Shown here: piece by piece, positions 1-5,292 of the stretch | Numbering within the stretch: position 1 is the first letter of the stretch | How the letters are laid out: every line of letters starts with the position of its first letter | The notes under the pieces: generated by a model | The model's database searches: none | What the model was told of the DNA's origin: nothing | What the model saw: only the letters and a program-made list of their open reading frames with translations | Program-made: the position numbers and the translations under genes | Assembly (NCBI GenBank): GCA_023396465.1 | Contig: JAEWWF010000158.1 | Span: 1 to 16,547 of the forward strand | From: Pseudomonadota bacterium | GTDB lineage: Bacteria; Pseudomonadota; Alphaproteobacteria; Rhodospirillales; Rhodospirillaceae | Length of the DNA stretch: 16,547 nucleotides | Direction: 5' to 3'

Positions 1-1
1 G

Positions 2-166
2 GTGATGGCCTTCGATGCCTGGGTGATGCTGGGGGCGACGCTGCTGCTGGTGCCCTTCTTCCTCACCGGCCGCCGTCTGGCGCGGGCGGAGGGAGGGCTT
101 CTCCTCGGCGGTTACGCTGCTTATATAGCGGTCCTCTTCATCGGCGTGGAAACCCTGTTCGCATGA
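2..166 (+). CDS. Calcium/sodium antiporter, C-terminal end (partial, 5' end outside window)
   Basis: Only the last 54 residues are present, read in frame from base 2 to the TGA at 164-166. The peptide has a hydrophobic segment (AWVMLGATLLLVPFFLTG), a short basic loop with TGRRLARAEG, and a final hydrophobic segment ending in VETLFA. The loop (TGRxLxRxEG) followed by a last helix of the GGYxxYxxVLF type is typical of the C-terminus of bacterial YrbG-like CaCA-family exchangers, which swap Ca2+ for Na+ across the inner membrane. The stop overlaps the ATG of the next gene (ATGA), so the two are probably translationally coupled. The family assignment rests on this tail alone and could be wrong for the whole protein. 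Confidence 0.7.
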   Translation: MMAFDAWVMLGATLLLVPFFLTGRRLARAEGGLLLGGYAAYIAVLFIGVETLFA

Positions 167-951
167 CCCCCACCCTGCCCTCGCCCAAGACCGCCCTCGT
201 CACCGGCGCCGCCAAGCGCATCGGCCGCGCCATCGCCCTTGATCTGGCGGCGCACGGCTGGGCCGTTGCCGTGCATTACCGCTCCGACCCCGCCGAGGCC
301 GAGGCGGTGGTGGCCGAGATCGAATCGAAGGGGGCACGCGCCGTGGCGCTGCGTGCCGACCTGTCCGACGAGGCGGAGACGGCGGCGCTGGTGGAGCGGG
401 CGACGGCGGCGCTGGGGCCGCTGGGGGCGCTGGTCAACAATGCCTCGGTGTTCGAGTACGACAGCTGGGACACGGCCACCCGCGAATCGTGGGACCTGCA
501 CCTGAACGCCAACCTGCGGGCGCCCTTCGTGCTCACCCAGGCCTTCGCCCGCCAGGTGGCGGAGGATGCCCGCGGCTGCGTCGTCAACATCATCGACGAG
601 CGGGTGTGGAACCTCACCCCTCACTTTGTCACCTACACCCTGTCCAAGGCCGGGCTGTGGACGCTGACCCAGACCCTGGCGCTGGCGCTGGTGCCGCGCA
701 TCCGCGTCAACGGCATCGGCCCCGGCCCCACCCTGCCGAGCCCGCGCCAGAGCCATGAGCAGTTCGCCGAGCAGTGCGCGTCCATGCCGTTGCAGCATGG
801 CACCAGCCCGCAGGAAGTGGCCGATGCGGTACGATTCATCCTTGCGGCGCCGGCCATGACCGGGCAAATGATTGCGCTCGACGGCGGGCAGCATCTGGCC
901 TGGACCCAGGCGCCGCGTCACGGTCAGGGACCGCAGTTCCTGGCGGAGTGA
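163..951 (+). CDS. SDR family oxidoreductase, pteridine reductase / FolM type
   Basis: This is a 262-residue classical short-chain dehydrogenase/reductase, cytosolic and NAD(P)H-dependent. The nucleotide loop is TGAAKRIG (residues 14-21), the TGxxxRxG form with Arg in place of the usual Gly that marks pteridine reductases (PTR1, FolM). NNAS lies at 92-95. The active site is Asp145-Tyr158-Lys162, where the catalytic Ser of ordinary SDRs is Asp, with the same spacing (13 and 4) as the Asp-Tyr-Lys triad of Leishmania PTR1. The likely substrates are therefore dihydropterins (dihydromonapterin or dihydrofolate). The folB-like gene 75 bp downstream supports a pterin role. The start overlaps the antiporter stop (ATGA) and has no strong Shine-Dalgarno, as expected for coupled translation. 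The exact substrate (FolM versus another pterin) cannot be read from sequence, so no symbol is assigned. Confidence 0.85.
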   Translation: MTPTLPSPKTALVTGAAKRIGRAIALDLAAHGWAVAVHYRSDPAEAEAVVAEIESKGARAVALRADLSDEAETAALVERATAALGPLGALVNNASVFEYDSWDTATRESWDLHLNANLRAPFVLTQAFARQVAEDARGCVVNIIDERVWNLTPHFVTYTLSKAGLWTLTQTLALALVPRIRVNGIGPGPTLPSPRQSHEQFAEQCASMPLQHGTSPQEVADAVRFILAAPAMTGQMIALDGGQHLAWTQAPRHGQGPQFLAE

Positions 952-1026
952 CCGCACCCGCCCCATATCGCGCTCCCGCGCCGCCCGCTGCCGTGGCGGC
1001 GGCGGGAGAGCGCCCAGCGGATCCGG

Positions 1027-1446
1027 ATGCCCATGACCCCCAATCCCGTCGTCAAGCCGTTCCCCATCGCCAATGCCCACCTGGGCCTGCGGCATGTGTT
1101 CATCCGTGATCTGGTGATCAGCGCCAAGGTCGGCGTCTACAAGCACGAGCACGAAACCGCCCAGCGGGTGCGCATCAATCTGGACCTGGCGGTGCGCGAG
1201 GGCGACGGCCCGGTGGGCGACAGCCTGGAACAGGTGGTGTGCTACGAGGCGATCCGCGACCGCGTGCGTGACGTGGTGCTCGACCGTCACGTCAACCTGG
1301 TGGAGACCATGGCCGAACGCATCGCCCAGACCTGCCTGACCGACGGGCGAATCCGCTCCGTGCGGGTGCGGGTGGAGAAGCTGGACGTGTTCGACGACGT
1401 CGGTTCGGTGGGCGTGGAGATCGAGCGCTTCAGCCTGCTCGCCTGA
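1027..1446 (+). CDS. folB: Dihydroneopterin aldolase (FolB family)
   Basis: This 139-residue cytosolic protein belongs to the FolB/FolX family. FolB cleaves 7,8-dihydroneopterin to 6-hydroxymethyldihydropterin and glycolaldehyde in folate synthesis. Family hallmarks are VGVYKHEHETAQRV (35-48), CYEAI (72-76), NLVETMAERIA (90-100) and RVEKLDVFDDVGSVGVEIER near the end. Glu41, Tyr73, Glu93 and Lys118 match the pterin-binding and catalytic residues of characterised aldolases. The protein carries about 20 extra N-terminal residues. An in-frame ATG two codons later (1033) is an alternative start, and neither has a convincing Shine-Dalgarno. It follows the PTR1/FolM-like gene by 75 bp on the same strand, so the two are probably cotranscribed. 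A FolX-type epimerase activity (dihydroneopterin triphosphate) is possible given the FolM-like neighbour. Confidence 0.88.
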   Translation: MPMTPNPVVKPFPIANAHLGLRHVFIRDLVISAKVGVYKHEHETAQRVRINLDLAVREGDGPVGDSLEQVVCYEAIRDRVRDVVLDRHVNLVETMAERIAQTCLTDGRIRSVRVRVEKLDVFDDVGSVGVEIERFSLLA

Positions 1447-1452
1447 CCGCCG

Positions 1453-1478
1453 GCGGTGGGAGGGACAGTGTCCACCGC
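1453..1478 (+). terminator. Hairpin just after folB, terminator-like but without T tract
   Basis: GCGGTGG (1453-1459) pairs perfectly with CCACCGC (1472-1478) across a 12-nt loop, starting 7 nt after the folB stop. An inner dyad GGACA-G-TGTCC (1463-1473) competes with it. No T run follows, so it would be a weak or Rho-assisted terminator, or simply a 3'-end stabilising structure. Confidence 0.35.
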
Positions 1479-1492
1479 GAGTCGCGGACCTA

Positions 1493-1539
1493 TGACCTTT
1501 TGCCCGCGACGTTGGGATGATGTGGGGGCGAAGAGGTCA
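1493..1539 (+). other. Long bulged stem-loop of unknown role
   Basis: TGACCTTTTGCCC (1493-1505) pairs with 1526-1539, giving 13 base pairs (one G-T wobble) with a single bulged G at 1530 and a 20-nt loop. It lies between the folB 3' hairpin and a short hairpin followed by TTTT, so it could be part of a folded 3' UTR or a small RNA ending near 1581. No known RNA family is recognised. Confidence 0.35.
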
Positions 1540-1564
1540 GGCAGCCTGTCAAGTCTTTCCTTTT

Positions 1565-1581
1565 CCCGTCTTGCGGGTTTT
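1565..1581 (+). terminator. Short GC hairpin followed by TTTT (weak intrinsic terminator)
   Basis: CCCG (1565-1568) and CGGG (1574-1577) form a 4-bp stem with a 5-nt loop, immediately followed by TTTT (1578-1581). The stem is short, so efficiency would be modest. It could end the folB transcript or an RNA containing the 1493-1539 stem. Confidence 0.4.
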
Positions 1582-1586
1582 GCACA
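1578..1586 (+). promoter_or_regulatory. DnaA box candidate TTTTGCACA
   Basis: This 9-mer fits the TTWTNCACA DnaA-box consensus exactly. It lies about 200 bp before a second, perfect box in the same intergenic region. It overlaps the T run after the 1565-1577 hairpin, so chance is possible. Confidence 0.4.
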
Positions 1587-1764
1587 GGCGAGCGGCGGTC
1601 TGACAGACCATCACACGACTGTCAAGAAGCAACTGCGCGGCCCTGTCTCGCAGCCTTCTCCAACGTCAAATATGAGGAAAACCAAGGGTTTGCCGCGTCC
1701 GCCCAAAAACTGGGCAATGCGATGCGACTCCTTGGTCGGCGCGGCTTCGCACCGCTTGCCCCGG

Positions 1765-1810
1765 CACTGTGCACAGAGTTATCCACAGTGGCCGTGGATA
1801 TGTGGACGAC
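1765..1810 (+). promoter_or_regulatory. DnaA box TTATCCACA inside a dyad-rich cluster
   Basis: TTATCCACA at 1779-1787 is the strong R1-type DnaA box. It sits in a perfect inverted repeat, CACTGTG (1765-1771) and CACAGTG (1784-1790), beside the palindrome CTGTGCACAG (1767-1776). Two degenerate boxes in the opposite orientation follow (CGTGGATAT at 1793-1801 and TGTGGACGA at 1802-1810, each 7 of 9 to TGTGGATAA). A GANTC site, the CcrM methylation target of alphaproteobacteria, follows at 1808-1812. DnaA binding here is a reasonable inference; whether it serves replication, DnaA titration or control of uvrC is not shown by sequence. Confidence 0.5.
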
Positions 1811-1819
1811 TCTCAAGGC

Positions 1820-1843
1820 TGCCGCCGGGCTACGCCGGCGGCA
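1820..1843 (+). other. Strong hairpin in the presumed uvrC leader
   Basis: TGCCGCCGG (1820-1828) and CCGGCGGCA (1835-1843) form a perfect 9-bp stem with a 6-nt loop, about 50 bp before the uvrC start. No T tract follows, so it is not a clear terminator. It may be a leader structure or a boundary element beside the DnaA boxes. Confidence 0.4.
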
Positions 1844-1894
1844 CCGTCCGTCTCTCCGGTTGACCCTTTGGTGCCGTTACCCGAAATAGCTGCC

Positions 1895-3811
1895 ATGACC
1901 GCCGCCAGCGACCCCACCGTCCCCGCCGCCCCCGCCGATCCCAGTTCGACGGAGGAGGCGTTGCGCGCCGTCCATCAGGGCGTGGAGGTCATCGCCGCCA
2001 CCCTGCGGACGCTGCCCGACAAGCCCGGCGTCTACCGCATGATGAATGCCCGCGGCGATGTGCTCTATGTCGGCAAGGCGAAAAGCCTGAGGAAGCGGGT
2101 GGTGGCCTATACCCGCATCGGCCAATTGCCCATGCGCCTGCAACGCATGGTGACCGAAACGGCGAGCATGGAAATCGTCGTCACCACCACCGAGGTCGAG
2201 GCGCTGTTGCTGGAAAGCAACTACATCAAGCGCCTGAAGCCCCGCTACAACATCCTGCTGCGCGACGACAAGAGTTTCCCCTACGTCGTCGTCACCGAGG
2301 GGCACGACTATCCGCAGATCGTCAAGCACCGGGGGTCGCGGTCGCTCAAAGGGCAATACTTCGGGCCCTTCGCCAGCGCCGGGGCGGTGAACCAGACGCT
2401 GGCCCATTTGCAGAAGGCCTTCCTGCTGCGGTCATGTTCCGACGCCGTGTTTTCCAGCCGCACCCGGCCGTGCCTGCTGTTCCAGATCAAGCGCTGCTCC
2501 GCCCCCTGCGTCGAGCGTATCGGCCGCGTCCAGTACAAGGAGCTGGTGGAGGAGGCGCGCGCCTTCCTGTCCGGCGAGAGCGCCCGCGTGCAGCAGGCGC
2601 TGGCGCGGCGCATGGAGCAGGCGTCGAAAAACCTGGAGTTCGAGGACGCGGCCATGTACCGCGACCGCATCCGGGCGCTGACCCGCATCCAGGCGCACCA
2701 GGAAGTCAACCTGCCCGATGCCGCCGATGCCGACGTCATGGCCATCCATCAGGCCGGCGGGCAATCCTGCGTGCAGGTGTTCTTCTTCCGCAGCGGCCAG
2801 AACTACGGCAACCGCGCCTATTTCCCCGCTCATGGTCAGGACGCCACCGCCGGCGAGGTGCTGGAAGCCTTCATCGGCCAGTTCTACGACAACAAGGACC
2901 CGCCGAAGGAATTGTTGCTCAGTCACGCGCTGCCGCAGGAAATCCTCATGGGCGAGGCGCTGACCGCCAAGGCCGGGCGCCGGGTGCGCATCCATGTGCC
3001 GAGACGCGGCGATCGTGCCGCCATGGTGGCCACCGCCGAACGCAACGCCCGCGAGGCGCTCGGCCGCCGGCTGGCGGAAAGCTCGGCCCAGCGCAAGCTG
3101 CTGGAGGGGGTGGCGGACGTATTCGGCCTCGACCGCACGCCGCAGCGGGTGGAGGTCTATGACAACAGCCACATCCAGGGCACCAATGCCCTTGGCGGCA
3201 TGATCGTGGCCGGGCCGGAAGGCTTCATGAAAAGCGCCTACCGCACGTTCAACATCAAGGGGCCGGTGGCGCCGGGCGACGACTACGCCATGATGCGCGA
3301 GGTGCTGACCCGCCGCTTCAAGGCTGCCCAGCGCGACGATCCCGACCGCGACCGCGGCCAGTGGCCCGACCTGGTTCTGGTGGACGGCGGCCAGGGGCAG
3401 TTGACCGTCGCCTGCGAGGTTTTCGCCGAATTGGGGGTGGAGGACGTCGGGCTGGTGTCCATCGCCAAGGGGCCGGACCGCAACGCTGGCCGCGAGCGGT
3501 TCTTCATGGCCGACCGCGAGCCGTTCCAACTGCCGCCCAATCATCCGGTGCTGTACTTCCTCCAGCGCCTGCGCGACGAGGCACACCGATTCGCCATCGG
3601 CGGTCATCGGGCGCGGCGGTCGAAGGACATCCAGAAAAGCGGGCTGGATGACATCGCCGGCATCGGCGCGGCGCGCAAGAAGGCCCTGCTGCACCACTTC
3701 GGATCGGCGCGGGCGGTGTCGGAAGCGGCCTTGCAGGATCTCGAAAGTGTCGACGGTATTTCCGCCGCACTTGCCCGCAAGATTTATGATCACTTCCATC
3801 CCGACGGGTGA
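1895..3811 (+). CDS. uvrC: Excinuclease ABC subunit C
   Basis: UvrC makes both incisions around a lesion bound by UvrA-UvrB in nucleotide excision repair. From the ATG at 1895 it is 638 residues, normal for the family. Domains: GIY-YIG nuclease with GVY at 45-47 and YVGKAKSLRKRV from 58 (3' incision); a UVR segment near 238-268 that contacts UvrB; an RNase H-like nuclease (5' incision) with VYDNSHIQG (Asp423), VLVDGGQGQ (Asp497) and DEAHRF (His564) as the probable Asp-Asp-His set; and a helix-hairpin-helix DNA-binding tail with LDDIAGIGAARKKALL and VDGISAALARKI (about 582-635). The frame stays open upstream to 1769, but that stretch covers the DnaA-box/hairpin region and has no family similarity, so I use 1895. 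No strong Shine-Dalgarno precedes it, and a GTG at 1871 is possible. It leads a same-strand run with pgsA, moaD and moaE. Confidence 0.96.
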   Translation: MTAASDPTVPAAPADPSSTEEALRAVHQGVEVIAATLRTLPDKPGVYRMMNARGDVLYVGKAKSLRKRVVAYTRIGQLPMRLQRMVTETASMEIVVTTTEVEALLLESNYIKRLKPRYNILLRDDKSFPYVVVTEGHDYPQIVKHRGSRSLKGQYFGPFASAGAVNQTLAHLQKAFLLRSCSDAVFSSRTRPCLLFQIKRCSAPCVERIGRVQYKELVEEARAFLSGESARVQQALARRMEQASKNLEFEDAAMYRDRIRALTRIQAHQEVNLPDAADADVMAIHQAGGQSCVQVFFFRSGQNYGNRAYFPAHGQDATAGEVLEAFIGQFYDNKDPPKELLLSHALPQEILMGEALTAKAGRRVRIHVPRRGDRAAMVATAERNAREALGRRLAESSAQRKLLEGVADVFGLDRTPQRVEVYDNSHIQGTNALGGMIVAGPEGFMKSAYRTFNIKGPVAPGDDYAMMREVLTRRFKAAQRDDPDRDRGQWPDLVLVDGGQGQLTVACEVFAELGVEDVGLVSIAKGPDRNAGRERFFMADREPFQLPPNHPVLYFLQRLRDEAHRFAIGGHRARRSKDIQKSGLDDIAGIGAARKKALLHHFGSARAVSEAALQDLESVDGISAALARKIYDHFHPDG

Positions 3812-3855
3812 GGCGGCTAAGATCGGGCCGCCGCCATCCCTCGCCGTCGCTGAGT

Positions 3856-3862
3856 AGAAGGA
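3856..3862 (+). promoter_or_regulatory. Shine-Dalgarno that fixes the TTG start of pgsA
   Basis: AGAAGGA lies 8 nt before TTG 3871. The alternative in-frame GTG at 3808, overlapping the uvrC stop, lacks such a site and would add a basic, Ser/Pro-rich leader foreign to the family. Confidence 0.8.
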
Positions 3863-3870
3863 TCGGGTCG

Positions 3871-4506
3871 TTGTATACCCTGCCGAACATTCTGACCTTG
3901 TCGCGCATCCTGGCGATCCCGGCGGTGGTGGCGCTGTTCTATATTCCTGGCCCGGTGTCGCAATGGGTCGCCTGCGCCCTGTTCGTGGCCGCCGCCGTCA
4001 CCGACTGGTTCGATGGCTGGCTGGCGCGGCGGTGGAATCAGGTCAGTTCCCTCGGCCGCTTCCTCGACCCCATCGCCGACAAGCTGTTGGTGGCCGCCGT
4101 GCTGCTGATGCTGGTCGGGTTCGAGGGACTCTCGACCTGGAGCTACCTGCCGGCGGTGGTCATCCTGTGCCGCGAGATCCTGGTGTCGGGCCTGCGCGAG
4201 TTCCTGGCCGAGATCCAGGTCAGCGTGCCGGTGACCAAACTGGCCAAATGGAAGACGACCTTCCAACTGGTCGCCCTGACGCTGCTGATCCTCGGCGACT
4301 CGGCGCCGTGGGGCTTCCCGGCGGCGTTGGCCGGCGAGGTGGCGCTGTGGATCGCCGCCCTGATGACCGTCGTAACCGGCTGGGATTACATGACCCACGG
4401 CCTGTTCCACATGAAGGAAACCGACCGCCGCCGCGGCGAGGCGGAGGCCGCGGCGCGCATGGCCGCTGCTGCCGCCAACGACCTGCACCGGGAGGCCGGC
4501 GAATGA
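3871..4506 (+). CDS. pgsA: CDP-diacylglycerol--glycerol-3-phosphate 3-phosphatidyltransferase
   Basis: PgsA is an inner-membrane enzyme that transfers the phosphatidyl group from CDP-diacylglycerol to glycerol-3-phosphate, the first committed step to phosphatidylglycerol and cardiolipin. The TTG start at 3871 gives 211 residues and the typical N-terminus (M)YTLPNILTLSRI, with a strong Shine-Dalgarno 8 nt upstream. The CDP-alcohol phosphatidyltransferase signature DxxDGxxARx8GxxxDxxxD is complete from Asp45 (DWFDGWLARR) through Gly62 and Asp66 to Asp70. Several hydrophobic helices surround it, including AVVALFYI, LLVAAVLLMLVGF and a late segment near VALWIAALMTVV. The C-terminus is polar and Ala/Glu-rich. 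The gene starts 59 bp after uvrC and overlaps moaD by 4 bp (ATGA), implying one transcript. Confidence 0.94.
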   Translation: MYTLPNILTLSRILAIPAVVALFYIPGPVSQWVACALFVAAAVTDWFDGWLARRWNQVSSLGRFLDPIADKLLVAAVLLMLVGFEGLSTWSYLPAVVILCREILVSGLREFLAEIQVSVPVTKLAKWKTTFQLVALTLLILGDSAPWGFPAALAGEVALWIAALMTVVTGWDYMTHGLFHMKETDRRRGEAEAAARMAAAAANDLHREAGE

Positions 4507-4757
4507 TCACCGTGCTGTATTTCGCCTGGCTGCGCGACGGCATTGGCACCGGCCGCGAGGAGGTGGCGCCGCCGCCCGAGGTCGCCACCGTCGGCGCCCT
4601 GCTGGGCTGGCTCGCCGCCCGTTCCGCCGGCCACGGCAAGGCGCTGGCCGACCCGGCGCGGCTGCGTTGCGCCGTCAACCAGGACTACGCCGCCCTGGAC
4701 GCGCCGGTGAAGGCCGGCGACGAGGTGGCCTTCTTCCCGCCGGTCACCGGCGGCTGA
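4503..4757 (+). CDS. moaD: Molybdopterin synthase sulfur-carrier subunit MoaD
   Basis: This 84-residue ubiquitin-fold protein is the small subunit of molybdopterin synthase. It is adenylated and thiocarboxylated at its C-terminal glycine, then donates sulfur to cyclic pyranopterin monophosphate. The start MITVLYFAWLRDGIG is the first beta strand and turn of MoaD. The C-terminus DEVAFFPPVTGG carries the obligatory Gly-Gly tail. The length matches the family (about 80 residues). The ATG overlaps the pgsA stop as ATGA, pointing to coupling, and moaE follows after 19 bp, so both synthase subunits come from the same message. Confidence 0.95.
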   Translation: MITVLYFAWLRDGIGTGREEVAPPPEVATVGALLGWLAARSAGHGKALADPARLRCAVNQDYAALDAPVKAGDEVAFFPPVTGG

Positions 4758-4776
4758 ACACCAGGGAGCGGCGGCG

Positions 4777-5238
4777 ATGATCCGGGTTCAGCGCGAGGAC
4801 TTCGACCCCGGCGCCGAGATGGCGTCGTTTTGTGCTGGCGATGCGTCGGTGGGGGCGGTGGACAGCTTCCTCGGCCTCGTGCGGGCCGATAAGAGGACTG
4901 GCGGCGACTCGGCGGTGGCGGCCATGACCCTGGAACACTACCCCGGCATGACCGAGCGCCAGCTGGAGGCCATCGAGCAGGAGGCCCGCCGCCGCTGGCC
5001 GCTGATCGACGTGCGCGTCATTCATCGCCACGGCCGGCTGGAGCCGGGTGACCGTATCGTGCTGGTGCTGACCGCCAGCGCCCACCGGCAGGCCGCCTTC
5101 GATGCCTGCGCCTTCCTGATGGACTGGCTGAAGACCAAGGCGCCGTTCTGGAAGCTGGAGGAAACCGCCGACGGCCGCCGCTGGGTGGAGGCCAAGGCCA
5201 GCGACGATGCCGCCGCCGACCGCTGGTCCGACGGCTGA
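4777..5238 (+). CDS. moaE: Molybdopterin synthase catalytic subunit MoaE
   Basis: MoaE is the large subunit that uses the MoaD thiocarboxylate to build the dithiolene of molybdopterin; two MoaE and two MoaD chains form the enzyme. The 153-residue product shows the family blocks GAVDSFLGLVRADKR (26-40), LEHYPGMTE (52-60), HRHGRLEPGD (83-92), SAHRQAAFDAC (101-111) and DWLKTKAPFWKLE (116-128). Lys119 and Lys126 fall at the same numbers as the catalytic lysines of the E. coli protein. AGGGAG at 4763-4768 lies 8 nt before the ATG. It is the last gene of the plus-strand run and converges on the histidine kinase gene 46 bp downstream. Confidence 0.96.
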   Translation: MIRVQREDFDPGAEMASFCAGDASVGAVDSFLGLVRADKRTGGDSAVAAMTLEHYPGMTERQLEAIEQEARRRWPLIDVRVIHRHGRLEPGDRIVLVLTASAHRQAAFDACAFLMDWLKTKAPFWKLEETADGRRWVEAKASDDAAADRWSDG

Positions 5239-5278
5239 TCGCTAAACCCGGGTGGCGAACCGAACCGTGTTTGCGATG

Positions 5279-5292
5279 CCGCCTTTAGGCGG
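5279..5292 (-). terminator. Short hairpin at the end of the histidine kinase gene
   Basis: CCGCC (5279-5283) and GGCGG (5288-5292) pair around a TTTA loop that contains the kinase stop codon. There is no T tract on either side, so it is at best a weak bidirectional signal between the convergent moaE and kinase genes. Confidence 0.25.

Larger units (their letters stand above)
1447..1894. other. Non-coding gap between folB and uvrC
   Basis: I find no believable gene in these 448 bases; the open frames crossing it have poor codon use and no family resemblance. It holds, in order: a GC-rich hairpin just after folB (1453-1478), a long bulged stem (1493-1539), a short hairpin with TTTT (1565-1581), two consensus DnaA boxes (1578-1586 and 1779-1787), the perfect dyad GGTCTG-A-CAGACC (1597-1609), two copies of CTGTCAAG (1546-1553 and 1619-1626), two GANTC sites (1726-1730 and 1808-1812) and a strong hairpin (1820-1843). 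No good sigma70 promoter for uvrC could be picked out. Confidence 0.75.

Noticed and set aside
1546..1626. Two minus-strand TTGACA -35 elements (within the CTGTCAAG repeats)
   Set aside because: Neither has a -10 resembling TATAAT at 16-18 bp, and no minus-strand gene follows.
1456..1863. 135-codon plus-strand frame in the folB-uvrC gap
   Set aside because: It has poor codon use, no ribosome site and no recognisable domain, and it crosses hairpins and DnaA boxes that look like non-coding sequence.
1860..1889. uvrC promoter with TTGACC at 1860-1865
   Set aside because: The -35 is good, but the sequence 17-18 bp downstream (GAAATA/AAATAG) is a poor -10, and transcription would begin at or past the ATG.
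2432..3799. Long minus-strand frame (455 codons) opposite uvrC
   Set aside because: It is a His/Ala/Gly-rich shadow typical of the antisense frame of a GC-rich gene; uvrC on the other strand is unmistakable.
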